Assembly (NCBI RefSeq): GCF_037042905.1 | Contig: NC_087249.1 | Span: 14,689,901-14,753,900 of the forward strand | Reading direction: 5' to 3' | Length of the DNA stretch: 64,000 nucleotides | DNA from: Lytechinus pictus | Lineage: Eukaryota > Echinodermata > Echinoidea > Temnopleuroida > Toxopneustidae | Shown: piece after piece, positions 47,244-61,000 of the stretch | How positions within the stretch are numbered: the first letter of the stretch is position 1 | How the letters are laid out: each line of letters opens with the position of its first letter | Notes under the pieces: generated by a model | Seen by the model: only the letters and a program-made list of their open reading frames with translations | What the model was told of the DNA's origin: nothing | The model's database searches: none | Made by a program: the position numbers and the translations under genes

Positions 47244-50200
47244 AAATATACAGAGAAGTCTATATTCTTGATAATTATCAACATATTTTGACCTTTATTT
47301 CTGTTCTGTTCAGAACATGTCCTTGGGAATTAATTACTCTGACCTGTGTTTTGAAGTTCAGTTTAAATAGGCAATGTTAACATTATTGGAAGCCAACAAT
47401 GCCAAAATTGCATTTATATGTTTTCTATGTTTCCTCATGTTTTAATGATGAAGAGACCTATTTCAGTAATTATTCTCCATCAGATATGAAGGATTTTATT
47501 GTCGAATTAGCTGACAAATTGAATCTTGTACAGTTAGAGATTTTGGTCACAATTGGCTATCCATAGTTATACCACAACTTTAAACCAGAGTTTAAATTAA
47601 ACCCAACTTCAGAATATGGACTTATAATGGCCTTGGTATGTCCAGGCCTTTGATATAAAACAGGAAGTCTTTCTGTCTGGGTTCCCAGTTGATGAGCCCT
47701 GCATGATAATGCATATATGTATGGCATCTGTGAAGTAACCAGGTTCTTTGTTTTGTTCTTATTAGGACTGGTTGAAACAGTAGACCCTCCTAATCATGTA
47801 GATCATGGCCATGACCAAATGGACAGCCAGGGCCACATGATGGAACCTGGACAGCCATTGGTGACCCCTCCCCCAAGAGTTGCTACTACTCGCAGAGCTG
47901 CAACAGTCAAGACTTCAAGTCCAACTCTGTCATCCTCCAACTCTACCATGGAAGCCAATACAACGGTTGCCAATTCTACATTAGCCACAACAACATCCAA
48001 CTCTACGATGGCAGTGACCTGGGTGACCAGGAGGTTGACCCGCTCATCAACAGTATCTAACTCGACAGGGACGGTGTCTTCAACCATAAGGATGTCGTCG
48101 GCAAGAGCACTCCCGTCTGCAGAAACTCCTGCATCTCCAGACAAGAGTACAGTGACAGTTCCAGAGCACCAGGAACCAACAGATGAAAACAGTACCACAC
48201 CTGTTGAGCTCCATTCGACACATCCACAGTGGACATGGTGGGACTATACAACAGAAGTAGTCACTGGTACGAAGACACCCACAACAAGAGCAGCAACCCT
48301 TACAACAAAACAACAGACAGCTCAAATGCTGACAACTCCCTATCCCCAAAGTACCACAAATGCCCCACAGACAACAAGTCAGGTCCCTGTTCAAACCACT
48401 CGGCCTACTCCAGTCCAAACTCAGCCAAGGGCTACCACCACTTATGCTTTACCTATAACATCTGAAACTCTTCCAACAACAATGCCTACAACAGTAAGGT
48501 CAACCATTGCATCAACAATTCCATGGCACTGGCCCTTCCCAGCTACCACAAAAGCAACAACCTTGATGTCCTCCACGAGTCAGGTCTCTAGACTCTCCAC
48601 ACTAACAGGAAACACTCCATCTGAAGAGCATCCCGTCAAGACTCCTACTCTTTATCCAATCACCACCCTGGCTCCTCCAGTTGCCAATGCATCCTACAAA
48701 CTTCCCACCTACCTTCAGCTTCGCCTTAGTACCACCTGGCAGAGGTTCTGTCCAGGTAGTGATAACGTCCAGCTATCCCTTTCCAACTTTGCCCGTCAGG
48801 TCCTGGGCCAGTCTCCCTATGACAAGGTGGAAGTACTGTACCTGAACGTCAGGGACCACTGCCGGGAAGCCAGAGTGAACAGATTGAAAAGAACCCTGTT
48901 GTTGGTCGTGATACCAGTTGATTTCTTTGTCACTGTAAATAGCTCCTATTATGAGAATGCCACCCGGAAGGTTGGAGCTGAACTGATTTATGATCATTCC
49001 ATGGTCCAAGATGACATCCCTTATCAAGTAAGTAAACCATTATTCTCCTTTAAAATGCAGTATTCCTGTGTTGCCTTTGTTATATTTGATATTCTTGGCA
49101 TATCACTTTTTTTTTTCTAGTTTGATATTCCATGTTACCTTCAAAGGAACAAGATGTAGTTTCGGGGGAATGACTATTATCTTAAAGAATAGCAAATATA
49201 CCCCTTTCATAAATTTGTGGGTGCAAATTTATTCTAATCATGAAAGGTCGAGAACCAGAATAGTGTGGACTTACAAAGTACTGCTATTAGAAGGACTCAC
49301 TCTGCACTATAGATGTATTTGAATTCATGATGAATTATTCATGAACAGGTTTCCCAAAGACTATGAAGTCAATTTCCTGCACTAGTTGCTAATGATTCAA
49401 TCAAACAGCAACATTTGCTCTCTTGATCATTCACTGAACATTATGTTTACTTATCCATGGTTTATTTCAAATTCTACGGCAGTGGCTGAATTTTACACAT
49501 TTACATTTTAGAAATGATACAAACATGATCATGATGAAAGGCACAATATTAAATCCACAATAAAATTTCATATGAATAATCAGAGATAAAAAGCAGTCAG
49601 AAAAAAAAAAAAAAATCAGGATAAAAATCCAGACTATATTTTTCTTACTGCGCCCATTAACTTCAGACTTATTGAACAATTTTTAGGGCTACATGTAGGT
49701 CCTTACTACTCTGATCTGCACTATTTGAGGGTAAATTCATGAAAGGGGGCTTTACATTTATAAAGAAATGGATAACTGTGATTAGTTTTTTGGAAGCAGC
49801 AGATAGGAGTAATACAATCTCTCTTTATCTTTTTGGATTAGCTAATCCAATGCCATATGGTTGAATATTCCTGATCATCTGATTTGACTACTTCTAGTCA
49901 TGGATGATGACAAATTAAGAGGAAGAAAGATATAAGAAACAAACTAAGTTGATGCTGTACATGTAGGAGATTTCAAATTCATCCTGTTTTTAATCTGAAT
50001 ATCTTGAATTATCTTGAAGGCTTCCTTATTGATTATGGTTTCCTTGGCAACAGAAGGATTTGCTCTATCTGCTTTTTCCAATGAACAGAGTGAAGTTGAT
50101 TCATTTCAATTACTGTTAGCTAAGTACTTAATTAGCTTAATTGTAAAAGCCATGAAATTAAGTTACTTCCACTTTGTTTGTATACAAGTTTGGGTTTCCA

Positions 50201-53200
50201 AGACTGCTTTAATGATATCTGCTGTTACATTCATAAGCATATCTGCCATCTTGGTTTTTCCAGTAGTGACACTGATAAACTCCAGAGAAATTTAAGAATA
50301 CTGGGAATTTCTCAAGGAAATGAAGTGAATCTTTTTATGATCTTATTAATTTTTTTAATAGATCTATAGTACATTTTCCTTTTCACTGCATCAAAGTCAT
50401 GAATTACATTGTTTTTACAAGGAAGCAGGACATCCTTTTGTCTGTCGCTTGTTTGAGTATCGAGCAATTTCCTTTAAAGGTTGGATTTCAATTTCCTCTC
50501 ATTTATCAAGTTCCCCATCTGTACTGTAATATATCACAAAGATTTTACAAGGTTATTGCTCTTATGGTAAATGATCTCTCTATACATGAGAAAAATACAT
50601 ATAAAGTAGCATACTGTGTGAGACATGAAACATGAAGAAAATTGTATAAGAAAGCCATTATTTTGTTTATATGCCGTAGGCCGAAATGCTGATATCTCAA
50701 TCAGGCGCAAAAAAAGGTTCATTGATAAATAAAGTAAACTAATAATGGGGATGGTTAATGAAAATGGTCACCATGACAATGTAATAATAATTGATGATGA
50801 TGATGATAATGATGAAAAATAATAGAATGTAGTCCATAAAATTGAAGCAGTGATAATGATGATTCTCGATAATTTCACATCAGCATATCATATACAATTT
50901 TATTCTAAAATTAGTACAACTATGTGCTTGATACAAAGCATGTGCCATTATTGTTTTCTGTACAAAATAACAATCAATCCTTTTTATATATGCTGAAAAA
51001 AAATCACTGTTTAAAAGGGAAAACAAGTAATGCAGTATAGCAAAGGTAATTTGATTAAATTTTATAATATTCCATTGATTATTTAATACCCTTTTCTCTC
51101 TATTAGATTATCTCAGCTCATATGCTTGTTATCAACAAGCCAGTCACCCCAGCCCCTCCAAGCGATGGGAGTAGCCAAGGAGCTGTCATTGGCGCAACTC
51201 TGACAGTGTGTGCTTTGGTGTTTGGTGTCATTCTGTCTCTTGTGGGAATGAAGGTAAAAATGGAAATGATGGATCAAATAGAAAAAAAAATGGCTCGAAA
51301 ATTAAGGAATATATTGAGATGGTTATTATAAGGTGAACATTACTGCCGTACTTTGGCAAAAGGAAGCAAGTTACAAAAGTATCATTTGTTGTAAATGAGC
51401 AATATGTGTTCGTCATTATATGCGTCAATGCAATTCAACAGCATCTTCCTCAATTTTGCCTGAACGTGCAACATACAAAGGGTGTTAAAGAAACAACAAT
51501 AACTCAAATTTTAGTGATGTTTCACTAGCTTCCTTTTGTCAAAGTTGGGCAGATTATGCTCATCCATGGACTTTCAGAAGGGCCCTAATAATAAGAAATC
51601 TTGCTTCGATACCAGAGTATTCTGAACAATTATTTTTTCAATTTTCCCCAACATTCTAAATATTTTCATGATAGTTTGACATGTATATATACCCCTTCCC
51701 TTCACCATGCAAACTAGGTTGTTGAAAGTCTATCATTAATGAGGAAATTCTGATACCCTTTTCACTGTATCGCCTGATAAACAGCCCTTTTATGTCCCTT
51801 TTCAGACCAGAATTAGTACACCCCCCCCCCCGGGTTTCTGCAGAAAACCATATCGTCATTGTTATTGATCATTTTAAACTCAGAGCTAGACAAAATGCTA
51901 GAGTTAACACATATACCCTTCTGTAAATTGAGAATTGATAGTGTTTCCTACCACTGTCTGTTTATATTGGAAAAAAGGGTGCAGTATTATAGGCCTGGCA
52001 CCAGAACCCAGCCCTCCAAGGGCAAAAAGCGTAGGTTAAAGACATGGGCACTGGAAAATCAAGATATTTTACACTGTTCAGACAGTTTCCCACATTATTG
52101 CTTTCATAGTAGGCCTACTCTTACATTAAAAACATACATAATTGTTTCCCCTTTTTTCAGGTTGTTCATACTATCTGCCCTTTCACACGATAAAATAATT
52201 ATAATTTGAATGATGATTCCAGTGAAAAATAAGGCGAATGGCGAATATTTACCACGTGTGAAACCAAACTATAGAACATGATTAGAATGACAAACGCTAA
52301 TCACAGTCACGAAATACAATTTAGCAATCATCATTACACTGATGATTCAAGATTCATGTGTGAATAGGCCCTATGATTTCTCACTCTTCTGATAGCCCCC
52401 ATTATTTTGTAATTGATATGGGTATAAACTGCATATTACGTTTACCTTGTATGTTGCCTTTCAGTTTACATTTTAATATTGGTATCTTAGTTTGCCTTTT
52501 CATAAACATGCATTTTGTATTTTTGTCTGAGCTGGAAGTGTAAACATAAATACTAGATGTTGTTTCCAAGGCCACTGGTATTTCTGCCAAGAAAAATAAT
52601 CTCAATTTTTCAGGAAAATTGTATTTTTTGGCCCGGTATCTTAACTTCAATTTGCTTTTTCATGCTTGACTCTACCTATTTGCAAGCAGCACTTCTTTCT
52701 TTGTAATTTTCTAGGTTGTAGAGGGTTATTTTTCAATTTTGCAATTAATAAATGTATGCAATATTGAAATTACTTCTAAACAGGTATATTTTCTTTTTGT
52801 TTGTACACTTCAATAAAATGCAAATAAATTATTGCAATCATGAATAATTATCATCATCATCCTAATCCTCACCATCGTTACCATTTTCTTCTCTTAATTG
52901 TTAATTTTTATTACCTTTTGTTCTCATCGTTACTTTTATAGGCCCATATTCACAACAGTTGGCTATGATATGAACATTTTTTTTTCTGATACATATAATA
53001 TCAATCATTCAAAATAATCTTATTCTTGCGTATATTAGTTATTATGAAGTCTACATTTTATGTCAGAAAAAGTGCAATTTAGTTACATGTATTACACAAT
53101 TCATTTCCAATGGAATATTCTTCCGAATCCCCAGGTCTATCGAGTGCGCAAGTCCCATGCCAGCATCTCGGACCGCTATTACTTTGACGGCAAGCAGCTC

Positions 53201-56200
53201 CAGGATGCCCTTAGCGAGTCCCACCAGATGGCGGGGGTCTCGCCCCATGGAAGGGCTACCGGAGGGGGTGCCCACCCTACCCCAAGCTATAGGGAGTATA
53301 TCCTAGCGTCAATCAACAAGGGACTGGTCATGGATGACGAGGATTCGGCAGTAGAGCTGGATGCGGTAGAGGTTAGTCTTTGTTTTTCAAAAATTAGGCA
53401 TCAACCTCTGCTAGTAAAAGTAGAACACAATTTATATCAAGGTTGATTACTTTTGATTTTATTAAGATTTTAGATTCCTTATTGTTTGCTTTAATGTGTA
53501 GATTTGCTTCTTTCTTCTTTTTATGATTTGCATTAGTATTTGCTAGAATTTTGAAATATTTTGTTTATTTGTTATGATTTTTTGTACAATTATTGTTATT
53601 CTTTTATGTTATGTTGTTATTATTCACACAAGGACTAAATACAAACAGTCTTGCGAATGAAAAGAGGCTTTTAAAAAATTACACTATTAAAATTATTGCT
53701 AATTTGTTCTCCATGAGAAAATAAAAAGTTTGATTTAGGTTTGCCTAAAGATCTTTTTCTCATTATTTGATGTGCCAACATTGGGCTTAATATCCCTCTA
53801 CCCTTAAAGATCAAAGTCACAGGCAAATGTTGAAAGGACACAGCATATAAATGCAGATAGCACTTTTGAATAGATGATGAAAGTTCAAGTAACTAGTTTT
53901 GTCAAGACAATCAAAAGAAAACAACATTTTCAGAGGAAATCTTATATCAAATGAAGTGCTCTCACCAGACCTGTGCTTTTACTCTACTTACATCACAAAA
54001 AATACAAGTCTGGTAGTTTACCAAAGTGAAAACAAATAACTCATGATAAATATTCTTGAAAGAAAACAAAATGAGAACATACCTTTTTCATACGAATAAT
54101 TATAAAAACTTTCAGAGGAAGTTCTGGAAGGTTGCACCCCTTGCTGGGCTGGCATTCAGGCATTTGTAGTGCCATGGCTTATAAGGACTAAAAATTTATT
54201 AGGCGTGAAAATATGATCATTATACAGGATCACTAATATGTGGTATTGCAGGCTCATAACTATAAAAACTTTGTATGGTTCAGGTAGGTTTCAATTATGG
54301 AGGGGGAGGGGGCTATAAAAGTGAAAAGGCCTGAAGTTCTCCTGATTTACAGGTATTTTTCTGATCATTCCGCTATGAATAACTGACCCATGATGTGATA
54401 ATGAGGATGCCAACTTGACATACAGCGAAACTGTTTCTTATCTATTAGGGCTAAGCCAAATATTGATCCATCAAGTCTCTATTCTGTCGATGGGAATTGA
54501 CTTTGTATTGATGCCAGGAATGCAAGCCACAATGTGAATCTGATACTCTACATGTAGTATCAATGAAGAATGAACAAGCTTTGGAATCATACCAAGAAAT
54601 TAATCGGTGCAGAGCGAAACATTAGAATGTGATATTTTTCATCAACTTCATCTACTCTGAATTTATGTTGTACTATTTACATTTAGATACATTTTTATTA
54701 ACAATTTTTTTTGTCTTTTGTTTTGGTTGAGGTTGTCTGACATTGATATAATGCAGCTTTAGATTTGCAACAAAACTTTTGTGGTAGATGTTTAGTCATT
54801 GTGCAGAATATATCTACTCCTGATCATGCATATTATGAGTAACATAATTTTTTTGAACACCGTAAGTTCGTAACTGTTGATCTGCCAAAAAGCTGCCCAT
54901 AGTACAAAGTAAGTCAACTCTAATGTATTCGGACATTTATTTGACAGTTTATCTGAACAATAACTGTTATGAATCAAGGTAGAAGCAAGGTACAAAGTTC
55001 CCTGGGATGATTAAATTAAGCCATGCACTGTCGTATTATCTAACTAGTGGCATCAAACTTTTCAATGGCTAATTGATCTGTGAATGCCTCGTATCAATTA
55101 GGGCTCGAGCAACAGAGCCAAATATTGATATATCAAATCAGGTTTAAACGATGCCATGAAACAAAAACAGGAAAGATCTCAGTTTTCATTAATTAATGAT
55201 CAAAATTGGTGTCTAGATAGGAATTGGAATTCACCACGTTGAATAAATGATTAATTACAAAGTTTTGAACACATTCAGGCTTTGATTCAAAAGTTTCACA
55301 AATCCAATTACTCTGATCAGTAATGAGATAATAAGTGCATAATCAATTAAAACTGATCTATTGTTAAAAGCTCTTTCATTCAGCTCTCTCACATTACTAC
55401 ACTTAAGCCAAAATGAATATTTGTATAAAGATTTCTGTTAAATGACTCCGCTGACAGACCTGCCAACCAGTACGTTTAGCCGTATTTAGTACGTTTTTGC
55501 AACCAAAATACGGCAGTACGTTTTTACTTTGAAAAATATGTTTTTTGTAAACAAAAAAAATTAACTAAATCGTAATTTATTGAGAAAAATAATCTCTATA
55601 TGTCTCTATTTCATAAAACGTGAGCAAATATGGTTATTAGATCAATGTAATTTCAGGTAACTTGTTTTTTTTTTAAATCATTTTGTTCAAACCAGGGTGA
55701 AGATATACACATGTTTTCATTTTTTTTTTTTCATCTGCAAGAGCAGTGCGCATTTTAGCTTGCATGCAGCTTGAGCGCCGCGATGAGCGAGTGCGCCAAG
55801 CATTTTATTATGAAATACACTTTTTTTGGGAAAAATACATTTTTTTTTATCACACAATACAGTTTTTCATTCCCAGAGGTTGGCAGGTCTGCACTGATGT
55901 ATGAAACAAGGGAATATGCCTGAATACAAGGAAATGTTGGCAATTTCCTCTCATTCAAGCTCATGACACATGTATGTGTAAAATTATGTGTCCATGGTAT
56001 AGGATTTGACCTCACATACGTCATTGTCATATGAGCCATGCAGTGAGGATAACTTTGACATTTTGTGACTAACTTTGTATGGACATCATTTGACATACTG
56101 CAGTGTCCCAAAAGAGTGAATCATGAATTGATATCTGTTCATTGCTACAAAGATTGTTTGTTGTGTTTATACATTGGCTAGCTCACCCCTTGAACTAGGT

Positions 56201-58024
56201 AAGATGTTTGTCCACACTGACACATTAAATTTCGAGCAAAAATCCCTCTAGATGATTAAATTGTAGAACAAAAAGTGATGCGATGACGGCAAGAATAGCA
56301 CTATAAAGTTGATTAAGAAACTAAGTTTTGAGTTTGTTGATTAATTAAGATCCACAGTCCACACTACTCAAAACTGTGAATGGTAACCTCCTCTCCCCCT
56401 TCCCCCCTTTTTCACCCCCTCTGAGATATTCACCACAAAAACAAATCACTTTCAATTTTTGAGAAAATGGTATTTTGGGGATTCACTCGACATATGGAGG
56501 ATGTACTCATACATGTATCTATGGGGTCACAAAATCAAATCTTAAAAAAAATCATAACTCCATTATATTTTGACAGATTTTCTGAAGACCTTCACCAATG
56601 TGTTTCTCTATTTTCTTTGTTGCTTTTATCAAAGTTAACTGTTTTGTTTAATCAGGATGGACTTCCTATTTAAAGATTCCTTTTAAAGTTTTTAATGCAT
56701 CTTGCAACAGCAAGTTAACCAACATAGTTTATCGTGTGAACCTAACTAAAAGAAACTCTCCTAATCAAACTTTTATGGCACAACGAGGGAAGTATATATA
56801 ATCTGGGAGATTATGTGACCTCTTTCTTCCAGCAGTCATCAGCTGAGTACCAGAAGGACGTAAAGTATCCATGAGTTACACCCCTTTGTTAGCGGTGAAT
56901 ATTGTAATTCCAGATTGCTCGAAAATTGAAATATACAAGAAAAGAAGGTCATAGGTCAAGCATGGTTACTTGATACTTATAGATAGATATCTGATGACAG
57001 CTGATAGCCCTTGTACTTGAATCGAAGTGCAGACTGAGAAGGATTTATTGAACAGCTATAATTTCACTGGAACTTTGTCGCTTTTAGAAAATACACAGTA
57101 TTTGCATGGATGGGATACTGTAAACCAGACTGTATTTTGTTGTAAACCAGAACCCTTTTTCAATTTCAGGGACTATAAATCCAGGAATTAAAGTAATACA
57201 AATATGTTTAAATTAAATTTTAACATACAATATCTGAAAAAGAAATGAATAAATAGAAAGAATGAATGAAAGTTACGTAGTGATAAACGCAGGAGGCCAA
57301 ATGAAGGGAAAATGATTAGGAGTTTAGGACTATAATTATTTAGTATGCAGTAGGCCTAATAGAGAAAAATAAAGAATATGCAAATATATCTGACAACATA
57401 TTCTCACAAGTGGCATACCGAGGTTGTCCATTATTGTATTTTTGCTTACTACCATAGCCCCCTGAAAAAAAACTGCCTCTTATTGAATTCTAGACTGTTT
57501 TATTTTCAAAGCATATGCACATGAACTCATATTCACTATCATGAGGCTAAAAATTACTATTCAATTGCGTTGAATACTGCTCGAGTAATTGCAAAAGCTG
57601 TGTCTAGACTTGCGTGCATTGCAACACTGCATCGGAAATATGTGCTCCAATAATCAGATAGGCAGATTAAAGCATTACTAACTGTTGTAATGATGGCATG
57701 ATCCATTATCTTTGGATTTAGGAGGATTGAGAGAGCTATGTGTATTAGTAATGCACCTATCAAGATTTAATTCAAAATGAGTCGACATGATAATCATAAT
57801 AATAATAATGGTGAAGAGTTATAATGATGATAAAAATAATGATGATGATGATAATAATAATGATGATGATTATGATAATAATAATGATAAAGATAAAAAT
57901 AGTAATAATAATGATGATGATAATAATGATAATGATGATGATTATGATAATAATGATAATTGTAACAATAGTAATAATAATGATAATAATAATAATAATA
58001 ATACTGTTACTAAGTGCTACTACT

Positions 58025-58098
<74 letters not shown>

Positions 58099-61000
58099 AT
58101 AATTCAATAATTATAATAATGTATCCTACAAACCCCCAGAATCCACTCTACAGTGTACATACATAGCTAAGAACTTAATATAACGGTTTTGTGCAGATTT
58201 TTTATATGATTTTCATTAAATGATGAAATCACATTAATTTTCCTGGCTTTCTAAGCATTTTTTACACTAGATCACCACTTTAAAAATGTTATCCCATGAA
58301 ATATTAATTGTTTAAAATATTGATTTGCCATTAAAGTGAGGAATTGATCATTGGGCAGAAAATGTGAATAATTAAAATTTCCAATTGAGTAATTGTTACG
58401 ATTAGAAAAAACTGGCCTGTTGCAATAAAAAACGTAGTTATTACAAAAGACAAATATACTATATATTCCCACTCTAATCGATTGAGCAACCAAAGTCCTA
58501 TAAGATAACTTCAAGAGTTCATTTACTCTGTAACTCTATAAATGTGAAATGCGTGGAGTGTAAATATGAATAAGACTTATAGAACCACAGTGTAGCAAGA
58601 TTTCAAGTGGCTGTGAACATGAATGTAAACAAAGAATAGCTATTACTTTGGTATGAAATGGCACTTTTTGATATCTCAAGTGGATTTGATAAATGCAACC
58701 GAAACAGAATAAAGTAAGCATATCAACAATTGATTAAGTGTGAAGTAATAGATATTGTAGAAATGACTTTTGATATACATATGGTTAGCTTATGATGATC
58801 AATCATGAACTTGACTTTTTTTAATGTGCCATCTGGATGAATTGCAGGGCCCCATCCTACAAAGAGTTACGATTGATCCGATCAACCTCAAGTATATATG
58901 GAAATCCATCACTGCCATAATTTTTTCTTAAGGAAATTTGCACAATGTCCTTTAAAAAACAAAGAGAACCATACTGAACTATTTCCAAAACAGTAAATAT
59001 ATAAATATATATCGTATCTAGAAAACATTTTGAACAAACATGTACATGTACATGTATTTAAGATGTAGATATTTTAGGCTCTCCATAGTTGTGGTTGATT
59101 GGATCATATATGTATTATTTGTTGAAAGTTGGCGGCAGTGGCAATTTGAGAGATAAGATTAATGAAAATGATTGGTGGACACTGGGCTTATCATGTTTAT
59201 AATGATGCAACATTTTTAAAAGGGGGGGGGGGCTGAACATAGCCACGTAGGTCATTATAATATTTGTGAGCAAGCAAAGGAAGCAAGAGAAAAATATGTC
59301 GGAGGGGGCTGAACATAGCCACCTGGGCCTTTAACATACTTGTGAGCATGCAAAGAGAGCATGCTTGAGAAACATTACTTAAAAAAATAGTAATTTTCTG
59401 ATGTTGTCAATTACCCCAGCATTGTGTTATTTATCTTAAACTCTCAGGGTTTTTTTTTTCAACCCTCAAATTAGTTAAAATATTAATCTACCAACTGTTG
59501 CTTAATTTTGTTTAAACAACAGTTCATATGTTTATATTTGAACCAATGTAGGCTATATAGCCTACACAGTAAAAGTGATGTTTAAAATTTTATACAATGT
59601 TGCTTACTGTATGAACCTTACAGAAGTTGTTTAACAACCATGCTTAATTTATTGAGAATAAAATATTACAAATTAATTTTGTTGTTTAAGATTTTAAACA
59701 CTTGTGTAAAAAGACTAACTTTTAAACAACTACTGTAAGGCTAATATAGCAAAGAGCATTGTATAAAAAATTCAAACAGAGTTTTTTAGGTTGGTTAAAA
59801 ATTTTCAGAGAGTTTAGTAGGCTGATGTTTTTTGTCGATGTTATTATTGTTGCTTTTTTGTTATCATTATCAAAATCATTGTCACTTTTTGTATTGATAA
59901 TGATGATGGATGATAAGTGGATTCTTATAGCACTGATACTCCTCGTACTCCACAATTATAATCAAGAGTTTTATTAATTTATAGATTAAATAAATGTTTG
60001 CATTTCTATACTATAACCATAACAGCAGATTTCTGTCATAATAATCTGGTATTATATTAGATCGTTGTGGAGTGTTTGATTCATCTTGAAGCCATTTTAG
60101 TCGAGCAGTGCACCTGTAAGCAGTTGAGTAAACAGAATTTTGGGTTTTATTCCTGATCTGCAAATACAATCGAGGTTCCAAGTCTTGTTTTAATTGACCC
60201 AGTTTATAAGCAACCTTTGGCTTCATGCGGTGCAGTGCTTGTTTATTACCATCAGATATCAATAGTCAATACCAGTTGCGCCCTTCAAAGTTTATATTTA
60301 CATCCTCAATATTTGAATTGTTACACAGTTGCAACAATTTTTCAGGTTTGAGACCTCAAATGGGTGGAGATGATGGTCTGATGATATTTTAACAGGAAAG
60401 GACCTTCTGAAACCTTTTAACATACATCTTACAAAATACAACATATACATGTGTATATATATTTTTTTTTGGGGGGGGGGGTAGGAAACTTGACTATATT
60501 GAAACCACAGACTCACAGTTTTCTGTTTTTCAAAATAATACTGTATTTATTTTATTATGTTTTGGTGTTGGATGTAGTGAATGTACCAGTGGGGGGGGGG
60601 GGAATCAGCCAGAAAGTTTTTTAAGGAGCACAACATCATGTATTTTATAGGAAAGACTCGAAAGAGTAATATACTTGACCTTTTTATATACCCCCTCCCC
60701 CCCCCCCCCCCCCGGTAATGAAAATCTAAGTTTGTGATAGGTTTTTATTTTTAATACCATAATATAAAAAATATATATGTTTCACCCTTCCCCTTTCCTT
60801 TAATATTCAGCATCTTTTTCCCCTCACCCCCTCCCCATGGTCATGGGAAATATCAGGGGGGACTGAGGGGGCCTACCCCACCCCAACCTGCTGCTCCCAT
60901 CTGTAGACCAATGCATTGTACCTCCTCAACCTCTATGAAACATTTTTCATTCATATTTAGTGATTTTCTACCACAAAAATCCAGACAAATAAGGGCAAAA

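Noticed and set aside
47803-48198. Antisense 131-residue open frame in the mucin exon
   Set aside because: Shadow of the Thr/Ser-rich coding strand.
57787-58110. 107-residue Asn/Asp-rich then poly-Leu frame
   Set aside because: Microsatellite translation in an intron.
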